NCBI RefSeq assembly: GCF_000761485.1
Contig: NZ_JPMX01000021.1
Span: 38,721-102,720 of the forward strand
DNA length: 64,000 bases
Direction: 5' to 3'
Origin: Modestobacter caceresii
GTDB lineage: Bacteria > Actinomycetota > Actinomycetes > Mycobacteriales > Geodermatophilaceae
Shown: positions 16,285-23,737 of the stretch, piece after piece
Position numbering within the stretch: the first letter of the stretch is position 1
Layout: every line of letters starts with the position of its first letter
Made by a program: the position numbers and the translations under genes
Notes under the pieces: generated by a model
Told to the model about the DNA's origin: nothing
Database searches by the model: none
The model's input: only the letters and a program-made list of their open reading frames with translations

Positions 16285-18027
16285 GGAGCCGCGCACCGGG
16301 AGGGGGGCGTGCCAGCGCACCAGCGTGCCGCCCTCGGGGAGCGGCTGGGCGACGGACTCCCCGCCCCGCCGCCGCGCCCGCTCGGCCAGGTTGCGCAGAC
16401 CGCTGCAGGCCACGGTGGGGTCGATGCCGCGGCCGTCGTCCCGGACCTCGACGACGACGGCGTCGGCGACGTCCAGGGTGACCGTCACGTGCCGGGCGCC
16501 GGCGTGCCGGGCGGCGTTGCTGACCCCCTCGCGGACCACCGCGGCCACGTCGACGGCCAGGTCGCCGGTCACCAGGCTGTCGACCGCCCCGGACATCCGC
16601 ACGGTCGACTGCAGGTGCTCCCCGGCGGTCTGGGTCACGATGTCGAGGACCTGCCGCCGCAGGCTCTCGGCGTGCTCGGTCCCCTCGGTGGTGTGCAGGT
16701 CGAAGATCGTCGTGCGGATGTCGCGGACCGTCTCGTCGAGCTGGTCGACCACCTGGTGCAGCCGCTGCCCGACGACGTCGTCGGAGACCCGGGTGGCCGC
16801 GGCCTGCAGGCTGAGGCCGGCGGCGAACAACCGCTGGATGACGTGGTCGTGCAGGTCGCGGGCGATCCGGTCCCGGTCGGCGTAGACGTCCAGCCGCCGG
16901 GCGACCTGCTGACGGGCTGCCATGTCCAGCGCCAGCGCCACCTGGTCGGCGAACTCGCTGATCAGCGGCCCGATGGTGGGGTCGAAGCCGGGGCTGCCGC
17001 CGCGGCGGGCGGCGATCACCACGGCGGCCTGCGCATCGGTGCTGGGCAGTGGCACGCCGATCGCGGGACCCCAGGGCGCGGCGTCGGGGCCCGCGAGCGG
17101 GAAGCCGGTCAGGTCCACGGGGGTCAGCGCGCGCCGGCCGACGACGGTCTGTGCGGTGGGTGCGTCCGCGAGGTGCAGGTGGTGCCCGGTGACGTCGGCG
17201 AGTTCGGCGCCGGACTGCGCCTGGACCTCGTAGCTGCCGTCGACCGGGTCCGGGCCGGACAGCAACCAGGCGCCGTCGGCCGCGGTCAGGGTGGCGACCC
17301 GGTCGACGACCAGTTGCAGCGCCTGCTCCGCGGGCAGGCCCCCCAGCAGGGTGGAACGGACGTCGGCGACCGCGGTCAGCCAGCGTCGGCGGACCTCGCC
17401 CTCCGCGTAGAGCCGGGCGTTGTCGACCGCGATGCCGGTGGCTCCGGCCAGGGCGACCAGCACCGCCTTGTCCTCGTTGGTGAACTGGCCGCCGCCGTGC
17501 TTCTCGGTCATGTAGAGGTTGCCGAACACCGTGCCGCGGACCAGCACCGGCACGCCGAGGAAGGTGCGCATCGGAGGGTGCCCGGGCGGGAGTCCGACCG
17601 AGGACGGGTGCTCACCCAGGTCGGCGATGCGCAGCGGGTGCGGGTCGGTGATCAGCTGGCCGAGCACGCCCTTGCCCTCGGGCAGGTGCCCCATCCGGGC
17701 ACGCTGCTCCTGGTCTATGCCGACGGTGATGAACTGGCCGAGGCCGCCCTCCAGGCGCAGCACGCCGAGGGCGCCGTACTCGGCGTCGACCAGCCGGGCG
17801 GCGGCCTCGACGATCCGACGGAGCGTCGTGTCCAGGTCCAGTCCGGCCGAGACGCTGAGGAAGGCGTCCAGCAGGTCCTGCACCCGGGCGTGGGTGCTGG
17901 CCACCGTGGAGAGCCGGTCCTGCACCTCCTCCAGCAGCTCGGTGAGCCGCATCGCCGCCAGGGGGGAGTCGGCCTCCGCGCCGCCCGGCACGTCCGTCGA
18001 CCGTGGTGTCGTCGCGTGCTCGCTCAT
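16279..18027 (-). CDS. DosS/DevS-type GAF sensor histidine kinase
   Basis: A 582-residue soluble kinase with two tandem GAF domains (about 55-205 and 220-370), a HisKA_3 dimerisation domain with His393 in RDLHDHVIQRL, and a C-terminal ATPase domain (GVSNAARHAGA, VRDDGRGI). In M. tuberculosis DosS the first GAF binds haem through His149 with Tyr171 distal; here His150 in GHPPMRTFLG and Tyr172 in GNLYMTEK keep the same 22-residue spacing, so haem binding and O2/NO/CO or redox sensing are likely. Numbering relative to DosS is from memory. The ATG overlaps the stop of the upstream flavin-protein gene (ATGA), and the DevR-type regulator converges from the other side. Confidence 0.92.
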   Translation of the reverse strand: MSEHATTPRSTDVPGGAEADSPLAAMRLTELLEEVQDRLSTVASTHARVQDLLDAFLSVSAGLDLDTTLRRIVEAAARLVDAEYGALGVLRLEGGLGQFITVGIDQEQRARMGHLPEGKGVLGQLITDPHPLRIADLGEHPSSVGLPPGHPPMRTFLGVPVLVRGTVFGNLYMTEKHGGGQFTNEDKAVLVALAGATGIAVDNARLYAEGEVRRRWLTAVADVRSTLLGGLPAEQALQLVVDRVATLTAADGAWLLSGPDPVDGSYEVQAQSGAELADVTGHHLHLADAPTAQTVVGRRALTPVDLTGFPLAGPDAAPWGPAIGVPLPSTDAQAAVVIAARRGGSPGFDPTIGPLISEFADQVALALDMAARQQVARRLDVYADRDRIARDLHDHVIQRLFAAGLSLQAAATRVSDDVVGQRLHQVVDQLDETVRDIRTTIFDLHTTEGTEHAESLRRQVLDIVTQTAGEHLQSTVRMSGAVDSLVTGDLAVDVAAVVREGVSNAARHAGARHVTVTLDVADAVVVEVRDDGRGIDPTVACSGLRNLAERARRRGGESVAQPLPEGGTLVRWHAPLPVRGSG

Positions 18028-18515
18028 CCCACCCAGCTTGGCATCCCGGCCCCGGCCGGCGACAGGCCCGCCGGGGCGGCCGGGGCGGCCGCCGGCGCCG
18101 GGCGGGGCCCGATCCGCCGGCCGCGCACGAGCCGCACCTGCACCCCGACGTAGCAGTGCGCTCCCGAGGGGACCCACGGGCCGCCCCCCAGACCGTCGAG
18201 ACGACGCACCTCGGCCGGGTCGGCGATCAGCCGGGACGGTCCCACCACGGTGACGTTCCACCCGGTGCGGGCGCCGACGTCAACCTCGTCCACCTCGAAG
18301 GCGACGACGGCACCCCGGCTGGCTGCGGCCACCGCACTGCCCGGGTGGGTGGGGACGTAGATCTCCCGGCCGCCCCGGACGAAGGTGACCGGCTGGACGG
18401 CGGGCAGCGCACCCTCGGTGAAGGCGATCCTGCCGATGGCGGCGGTGTCCAGCAGGCGCAGGCACTCGGCCTCGTCCAGCGCCCGTGCGTCGCGGTCGTC
18501 GTCCAGGGTGTCCAC
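18024..18515 (-). CDS. Pyridoxamine 5'-phosphate oxidase-like flavin-binding protein
   Basis: A 163-residue split-barrel protein. LDEAECLRLLDTAAIGRIAFTEG, LPAVQPVTFVRGGREIYVPTHPGS and the VVAFEVDEVD...GWNVTVVGPSRLI block are typical of the PPOX group that binds FMN, F420 or haem. Many actinobacterial copies belong to Dos-type dormancy regulons. The C-terminal 25 residues are a Pro/Ala-rich tail. AGGAGG (complement of 18521-18526) lies five bases before GTG 18515. Its stop overlaps the start of the DosS-type kinase by four bases, so the two are made together, suggesting a redox partner or target of that sensor; this is inference from coupling. Confidence 0.85.
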   Translation of the reverse strand: MDTLDDDRDARALDEAECLRLLDTAAIGRIAFTEGALPAVQPVTFVRGGREIYVPTHPGSAVAAASRGAVVAFEVDEVDVGARTGWNVTVVGPSRLIADPAEVRRLDGLGGGPWVPSGAHCYVGVQVRLVRGRRIGPRPAPAAAPAAPAGLSPAGAGMPSWVG

Positions 18516-18599
18516 GGGGCCTCCTCGGGGTCTGTGCCGGGACGGGCCCGTAGGCCGCCGTCCCGCCCATCGTCGCGAGCCGGGTCGATCGGTGCCGGT

Positions 18600-18679
18600 G
18601 TCCTTGGTCCTCTCCTGGGGTCCTTGGTCCTCTCCCGGGTCCTCGCTCGTCTCGCCGGGTCCTGAGGCCGCTCCTGGCG
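18600..18679. repeat. Tandem repeat, ~20-bp period, four copies
   Basis: GTCCTTGGTCCTCTCCTGGG at 18600-18619 is followed by a copy with one change at 18620-18639 and by two more degenerate copies (about 18640-18659 and 18660-18679). The array lies in the non-coding gap upstream of the Liv substrate-binding gene, just before its promoter. Confidence 0.7.
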
Positions 18680-18706
18680 TAGTCGGGAGCTCGGCGCCCA
18701 CGGTTC

Positions 18707-18736
18707 TTGTGATCGCGGCCACATGGTGACTAGCCT
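18707..18736 (+). promoter_or_regulatory. Promoter of the liv operon
   Basis: TTGTGA at 18707-18712 and TAGCCT at 18731-18736 are separated by 18 bases, matching the actinobacterial housekeeping pattern TTGAC-N18-TAnnnT. It gives a leader of about 50 bases before ATG 18792. Confidence 0.6.
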
Positions 18737-18757
18737 GTGGCGGACTTCGAACGAAGC

Positions 18758-18772
18758 GCTCGATGATCGAGC
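18758..18772. promoter_or_regulatory. 15-bp perfect palindrome in the liv leader
   Basis: GCTCGAT-G-ATCGAGC, symmetric about 18765, lies downstream of the predicted start of transcription and before the ribosome site AAGGAG (18781-18786). It is well placed for a repressor operator or a small leader hairpin. Confidence 0.4.
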
Positions 18773-18791
18773 TGCGGTCAAAGGAGACCTC

Positions 18792-19994
18792 ATGGGACGA
18801 AGGACCGCGACGACGCGCACCGCCGCACTGCTGGCGGCGATGACACTCAGCCTGGCGGCCTGCGCCGAGTCCGACGACGGCGGTGGCGGCGGCGGCGGGG
18901 GCAGCGCCGAGGAGACGGGCCCGATCAAGATCGGTGCCGTCCTCGACATCACCGGCGCCGGGGCGTCCCTCGGGGTGCCCGAGCGCCAGGCCCTCGAGCT
19001 GCTCGCCGGGCAGCTGGAGGAGGAGGGCGGCATCGACGGCCGCGAGGTCGAGCTGATCATCGAGGACAACCAGTCGACCGAGGACGGCGCCGCCAAGGCG
19101 ATGAACAAGCTGGTCAACGAGGACGAGGTCGACATCGTCCTGGGCGCCAGCCGCACCGGTCCGAGCCTGGCGATGCGGCCGATCGCGGAGTCCACCGAGA
19201 CGCCGATGATCTCGCTCGCCGCGAACCAGGCGATCGTCGAGGGCTCGGAGTGGGTCTTCAAGACCGCCCAGAACGACCGGGTCGTGATCGAGCGCATGAT
19301 CGATTACATGGCCGAGCAGGGCTGGAGCACCATCGGCCTGGCCCGCGACGCCTCGGGCTTCGGCGAGGGCGTCGCCGAGATGTTCGACGAGATCGGCGCG
19401 GAGCAGGGCATCTCGGTCGTCGCGACGGAGAAGTTCGCCCCGGACGCCACCGACTTCACCGCGCAGATGGTGAACCTGCGCAACGCCGGTGCCGACGTCA
19501 ACGTGATCTGGGGGATCCCCCCGGCCGCGGGTCTGGCCCAGCGGGCGTACGACCAGCTGGGCATCGAGACGCCGGTGATGCAGAGCCACGGCATCGGCAA
19601 CCAGGTCTTCCTGGACACCGCCGGGGACGCCGCCGAGGGCATGGTCGCGCCGCTGGGCCGCCTCGTCGTCGCCGAGCAGCTGCCCGACGACGACCCGCAG
19701 AAGGAGATCATCACCACCTTCATCGACGACTACACCGCCGAGTTCGGCGCCGGGCCGTCCACCTTCTCCGGGCACGCCTACGACGCCTGGCAGCTGGCCG
19801 TCGACGCCCTGCGCGAGGAGGGCACCGACCCCCAGGCCATCCGCGACCACCTGGAGAGCGTCACCGACTTCACCGGCATCAGCGGGGTCTTCACGATGAC
19901 CCCGGAGGACCACGCGGGGCTGTCGAAGGAGGCCCTCGCGCTGGTCACCGTGGAGAACGGTCAGTGGCAGCTGGTCCCGGACCAGGGCGACTGA
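18792..19994 (+). CDS. livK: Branched-chain amino acid-type ABC substrate-binding lipoprotein
   Basis: A 400-residue type I periplasmic-binding protein exported as a lipoprotein: basic start, hydrophobic segment and lipobox LAAC near residue 24, then a Gly-rich linker. The mature part begins with IKIGAVLDITGAGASLGVPERQALELLAGQLEEEGGIDG, the LivK/leucine-binding hallmark, with STEDGAAKAMNKLV and SRTGPSLAMRPIAE further on. It should capture branched-chain or related amino acids and deliver them to the Liv permease encoded downstream. AAGGAG at 18781-18786 supports ATG 18792. Family members also bind amides, urea or aromatics, so leucine/isoleucine/valine is likely but unproven; the Bkd genes nearby favour it. 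Confidence 0.88.
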   Translation: MGRRTATTRTAALLAAMTLSLAACAESDDGGGGGGGGSAEETGPIKIGAVLDITGAGASLGVPERQALELLAGQLEEEGGIDGREVELIIEDNQSTEDGAAKAMNKLVNEDEVDIVLGASRTGPSLAMRPIAESTETPMISLAANQAIVEGSEWVFKTAQNDRVVIERMIDYMAEQGWSTIGLARDASGFGEGVAEMFDEIGAEQGISVVATEKFAPDATDFTAQMVNLRNAGADVNVIWGIPPAAGLAQRAYDQLGIETPVMQSHGIGNQVFLDTAGDAAEGMVAPLGRLVVAEQLPDDDPQKEIITTFIDDYTAEFGAGPSTFSGHAYDAWQLAVDALREEGTDPQAIRDHLESVTDFTGISGVFTMTPEDHAGLSKEALALVTVENGQWQLVPDQGD

Positions 19995-20076
19995 CGCCCG
20001 CCGTGAGCGTCGTCGCCAGGTCCTGCAGGGGCTCCTTGCCCCCGGTCCAGCCGGCGGACGGGTGCGAGGTGGGTCG

Positions 20077-20946
20077 GTGACCGACCTGCTGCAGCTGCTG
20101 TTCGCCGGGCTCAGCCAGGGTGCGGTCTACGCACTCGTCGCCATCGGCTTCGTGGCGATCTTCACCGTCAGCGGGGTCATCAACCTGGCCCAGGGCGAGT
20201 TCGCCGCCCTGGCCGGGTTGGTGGCCATCTCCGCGGTGGGCAGCGGGCTCCCGCTGCTCGCCGCGGTGGTCCTCGCCGTGGTGTCGGTCGCCCTGGTCGC
20301 CGTGATCATGGAGCGGCTGGTCATCTTCCCGGTCAAGCGGATGACGACCCTGGTGTCGTTGATCCTCACGCTGGGTGTCTCCACCGGGCTGAAGGCCCTG
20401 ATGCTGCTGGTCTACGGCCCGAACGCGGAGGGGCTGACCCCGCTGACCCCGGGCGGCTTCTCCGTCGCCGGGGTGAGCATCCGCTACCAGGAGCTGTGGA
20501 TCCTGCTGATCGCCGGGATCGTCTCGCTGGCGGTCTACTGGTTCTACGAGCGCACCCTGGCCGGCAAGTCGCTGCGCGCCTGCGCCGAGCAGCCGGTGGC
20601 CGCCCGGCTGGTCGGCATCTCGCTGACCAAGGCCTCGCTGATCAGCTTCCTGATCGCCGGGACCGTCGGGGCGATCGCCGGCGTGCTGGCCAGCCCGATC
20701 TTCTTCACCTCCTGGGAGTCCGGGCTCACCCTCGGGCTCAAGGGCTTCGTCGCGGCCACCCTGGGCGGGCTGATCTCGGTGCGCGGTGCCGTGCTCGGCG
20801 GGCTCCTGCTGGGCGTGCTGGAGACGCTCACCGCCGGTTACATCAGCACCGGCCTGCGGGACGCGGTGGCCTTCCTGCTCCTGATCATCGTGCTCGTCGC
20901 CCGGCCCGCCGGGATCTTCGGGCGTTCTGCGGAAGCGAGGGTCTGA
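20077..20946 (+). CDS. livH: LivH-type ABC transporter permease
   Basis: A 289-residue inner-membrane permease with about eight hydrophobic helices. Family features are LSQGAVYALVAIGFVAIFTVSGVINLAQGEFAALAG at the N-terminus and RACAEQPVAARLVGISLTKASLISFLIAGTVGAIAGVL, which includes the coupling loop. It pairs with the LivM half of the next gene to form the channel for the substrate delivered by LivK. GTG 20077 follows GAGGTGGG and begins the usual LivH N-terminus; GTG 20062 is an alternative. It lies 82 bases after livK and three bases before the fused livM-livG gene. Confidence 0.92.
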   Translation: MTDLLQLLFAGLSQGAVYALVAIGFVAIFTVSGVINLAQGEFAALAGLVAISAVGSGLPLLAAVVLAVVSVALVAVIMERLVIFPVKRMTTLVSLILTLGVSTGLKALMLLVYGPNAEGLTPLTPGGFSVAGVSIRYQELWILLIAGIVSLAVYWFYERTLAGKSLRACAEQPVAARLVGISLTKASLISFLIAGTVGAIAGVLASPIFFTSWESGLTLGLKGFVAATLGGLISVRGAVLGGLLLGVLETLTAGYISTGLRDAVAFLLLIIVLVARPAGIFGRSAEARV

Positions 20947-20949
20947 CCC

Positions 20950-22860
20950 ATGGCCGGTCGACCGGTCCGTCGGCTGCCCCGCATTGGGGCACACAGCCGC
21001 CGCAGTCGCCGCGGCGACGTCATCGGCATCGCCGTCGTGGCGCTGCTGATGCTGGCGCTGCCCCTGATCGCCTCCTCCAGCGTCATCAACGTCGGGGTGT
21101 ACGCGCTCATCTACGCCCTCGCCGCGCTCGGGCTCTCGCTGCTGATGGGCCTGGCCGGTCAGGTCAGCCTGGGGCAGGCCGGCTTCTTCGCGATCGGGGC
21201 CTACACCCAGGCGGTGCTGGTCACCAAGTACGAGTGGAGCGGGCTGCCGGCGTCGGTCCTGGCGGTCGCGGTGACGATGCTGGCGGCGCTGCTGGTCGGG
21301 CTCCCGCTGCTGAGGCTGCGTGGCCACTACCTCGCCCTGGCCACCCTCGGTTTCGGCGTCATCGTCACCGTGCTGGCCACCGAGTCCGACTTCCTGGGCG
21401 CCACCTCGGGCATCTACGGCATCACCAAGCCGGAGATGAACGGCCGCACGTACAACTCGCCGACCGAGTACTACCTGCTGCTGGTCCCGGTCGTGCTGCT
21501 GGGGCTGTGGCTGGCCCGCAACATCGTGGAGAGCCGCATCGGCCGCGCGCTGGGCGCGGTCAACGACTCGGAGGTGGCCGCGGAGTCCCTCGGCGTGGAC
21601 GCCTTCCGGCTGCGGGTGCAGGTCTTCGTGCTGTCGGCGGCCTACGCCAGCGTCGCCGGAACGGCGTTCGCCCACTGGCTCGGGGTGATCAACCCGAACG
21701 CGGCCAACTTCCCGCTGTCGGTGAAGTTCCTGCTGATGGCGGTGCTCGGCGGGGTGGGCAGCGTCTACGGCGCGGTCGTCGGCGCCTTCGCCGTCGAGGG
21801 GCTGGACGACGGGCTGCGCCGGCTGATCCCGGAGCTGCTGCCCGGCGCGGTCGGTGAGGTGCAGCTGATCGGCTTCGGCATCCTGCTCACCACGATCATG
21901 ATCTTCCTGCCCGGTGGTCTGCACCAGCTGTGGACCGGGGCGCGGCGACGGATGGCCGGCAGTGCGCCGGAGCCCGGCGACGACGAGGAGGAGATCCACC
22001 TGGAGCCGGTGGCCGACGACGTCCCGCTGCTGGCGCGGGAGGGCCGGCCGGCCGCGGGCACGCCGCTGCTGGAGGTACGCGGGCTGACCAAGCGCTTCGG
22101 TGGCGTCACCGCCGTCGACGACTTCGACCTCACCGTCTCGGCGGGGGAGATCGTGGCGCTGATCGGGCCCAACGGTGCCGGCAAGACCACCGCCTTCAAC
22201 ATGATCAGCGGTGCGGTCACCCCGACCGCGGGTGAGGTCACGATGGCCGGCACCCGGGTCGAGGGGCGCAAGCCGCACGTGTTCGCCCGGGCCGGGGCGA
22301 CCCGCACGTTCCAGAACCTGCAGATCTTCACCTCGGCCACGGTGTTGGGCAACGTGATGGTCGGCCGCCACCTGCGCAGCCGCTCGGGGATGCTCGGGGC
22401 TGCGCTGGTGCTGCCGGCCCGGCGGGAGGAGCGTGCCGTCGAGGAGTCGGCGCGCGAGCTGCTGGACCTGCTCGGCCTCGGGGAGGACGCCGATCGGCTC
22501 GCCGCCGACCTGCCCTTCGGCCGGCAGCGGCTGGTCGAGATCGCCCGGGCCCTGGCCCTGGACCCCGACCTGCTGCTGCTCGACGAGCCGATGGCCGGCC
22601 TGTCCGGCACGGAGCGGCGCGAGCTGGCCCGGTTGCTGCGTCGGCTCCGCGCCGGGGGCATGGCCATCGTGCTGGTCGAGCACGACGTCGAGGCGGTGCT
22701 CGCCCTCGCCGACCGGGTCGCCGTGCTGGAGGACGGCGTCCGCATCGCGCTGGGCACGCCCGACGAGGTGCGGCACGACCCGGCGGTGGTGGCGGCCTAC
22801 CTGGGCGTCGAGCCGGAGGACGGCGCCGCGGCCGCGGTCGCCGAGGCGGGCGCACCGTGA
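20950..22860 (+). CDS. Fused LivM permease - LivG ATPase
   Basis: This 636-residue polypeptide joins two subunits that are usually separate. Residues 1-340 are a LivM permease with about ten helices (GLSLLMGLAGQVSLGQAGFFAIGAY, RLRGHYLALATLGFG, the coupling loop RALGAVNDSEVAAESLGVDAFRLR). After an acidic linker (about 341-370), residues 373-620 are a LivG ATPase with Walker A GPNGAGKT at 406-413, the LivG-specific ARAGATRTFQNLQIF, the signature region DLPFGRQRLVEIARAL, Walker B LLLLDEPMAG and the switch His in VEHDVE. The signature reads PFGRQ instead of LSGGQ, common in LivG. ATG 20950 is three bases after the livH stop. Confidence 0.93.
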   Translation: MAGRPVRRLPRIGAHSRRSRRGDVIGIAVVALLMLALPLIASSSVINVGVYALIYALAALGLSLLMGLAGQVSLGQAGFFAIGAYTQAVLVTKYEWSGLPASVLAVAVTMLAALLVGLPLLRLRGHYLALATLGFGVIVTVLATESDFLGATSGIYGITKPEMNGRTYNSPTEYYLLLVPVVLLGLWLARNIVESRIGRALGAVNDSEVAAESLGVDAFRLRVQVFVLSAAYASVAGTAFAHWLGVINPNAANFPLSVKFLLMAVLGGVGSVYGAVVGAFAVEGLDDGLRRLIPELLPGAVGEVQLIGFGILLTTIMIFLPGGLHQLWTGARRRMAGSAPEPGDDEEEIHLEPVADDVPLLAREGRPAAGTPLLEVRGLTKRFGGVTAVDDFDLTVSAGEIVALIGPNGAGKTTAFNMISGAVTPTAGEVTMAGTRVEGRKPHVFARAGATRTFQNLQIFTSATVLGNVMVGRHLRSRSGMLGAALVLPARREERAVEESARELLDLLGLGEDADRLAADLPFGRQRLVEIARALALDPDLLLLDEPMAGLSGTERRELARLLRRLRAGGMAIVLVEHDVEAVLALADRVAVLEDGVRIALGTPDEVRHDPAVVAAYLGVEPEDGAAAAVAEAGAP

Positions 22861-22912
22861 GCCGGTCGAGCGTGGGCAGACCGGTCCGTGCCGGGTCCAG
22901 GGAGGGACGGCC

Positions 22913-23737
22913 ATGAGCCTGGAGGTCCGTGGACTGCACGCCGGCTACGGCCGGCTGGCGGTGCTGCACGGCATCGACCTGAGCGCGGGGGAGGGCGAGC
23001 TGGTCGCCGTCATCGGCGCGAACGGTGCGGGCAAGACGACCCTGCTGCGGGCGCTGTCCGGGCTGCTGCCGGTCACCGCCGGCACGGTGCACCTGGCCGG
23101 CACCGACGTCACCGGGTACGGGCCGGAGAAGCTGGCCCGCACCGGGCTGGCGCACGTGCCGGAGAACCGGCTGGTGTTCCCGTCGCTGAGCGTGGCCGAC
23201 AACCTGGTGCTGGGTGGCTACACCCGGCGGCGGGGGCCGGCGTCCGCCCGGGCGGAGGCCCGCGACCGGGCGATGGCGCTGTTCCCGCGGCTGGAGCCGC
23301 GGCTGGAGCAGGCGGCCGGGACGCTGTCCGGCGGTGAGCAGCAGATGCTGGCGATCGCCCGCGGGCTGATGGCCCAGCCCCGGGTCCTGGTGCTGGACGA
23401 GCCCAGCGTCGGGCTGGCGCCGCGGCTGGTGGGGGAGATCTTCTCCGCCCTCGGCCAGCTCCGCGACGACGGGCTGACCCTGGTGGTCGTGGAGCAGAAC
23501 GCCCGGGCCGCCTTCGCCGTCGCCGACCGGGTCTCGGTGATGGACCGCGGGCGGGTGGTGCTCGAGGGCGACCCCGCGGCGCTGTCGACCGACCCGCGGG
23601 TGTCCGGCGGCTTCCTCGGCGGCGGCTTCGCGGCCGACGCCGACGCCGATGCCGCCCCTGCTGCCGAGGCTCCCGGTGGGACCCCGGTGGTCCCCAGGTC
23701 TGGGAGCGGTGCGACCCGGGCGACCGAGCGGACGTGA
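22913..23737 (+). CDS. livF: LivF-type ABC transporter ATPase
   Basis: A 274-residue ATPase forming the second nucleotide-binding subunit of the Liv transporter. It has Walker A GANGAGKT at residues 35-42, the LivF-specific ARTGLAHVPENRLVFPSLSV, signature LSGGEQQMLAIARGL, Walker B VLVLDEPSVGL and VEQNARAAF. The C-terminal 35 residues after the usual end are an Ala/Asp/Pro-rich tail. The start is ATG 22913 with GGGAGGGA just upstream. Its stop overlaps the GTG of the following 2-hydroxyacid dehydrogenase (GTGA), tying that enzyme to the transporter. Confidence 0.93.
   Translation: MSLEVRGLHAGYGRLAVLHGIDLSAGEGELVAVIGANGAGKTTLLRALSGLLPVTAGTVHLAGTDVTGYGPEKLARTGLAHVPENRLVFPSLSVADNLVLGGYTRRRGPASARAEARDRAMALFPRLEPRLEQAAGTLSGGEQQMLAIARGLMAQPRVLVLDEPSVGLAPRLVGEIFSALGQLRDDGLTLVVVEQNARAAFAVADRVSVMDRGRVVLEGDPAALSTDPRVSGGFLGGGFAADADADAAPAAEAPGGTPVVPRSGSGATRATERT

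Noticed and set aside
18600..18679. CRISPR array
   Set aside because: Only a 20-bp unit repeated back to back without spacers, and no cas genes anywhere in the window.
19945..22914. 989-codon minus-strand open frame across the liv genes
   Set aside because: Composition is the His/Gln/Arg/Gly-rich pattern of a GC-rich antisense shadow, with no motif; the plus-strand liv genes are unmistakable.
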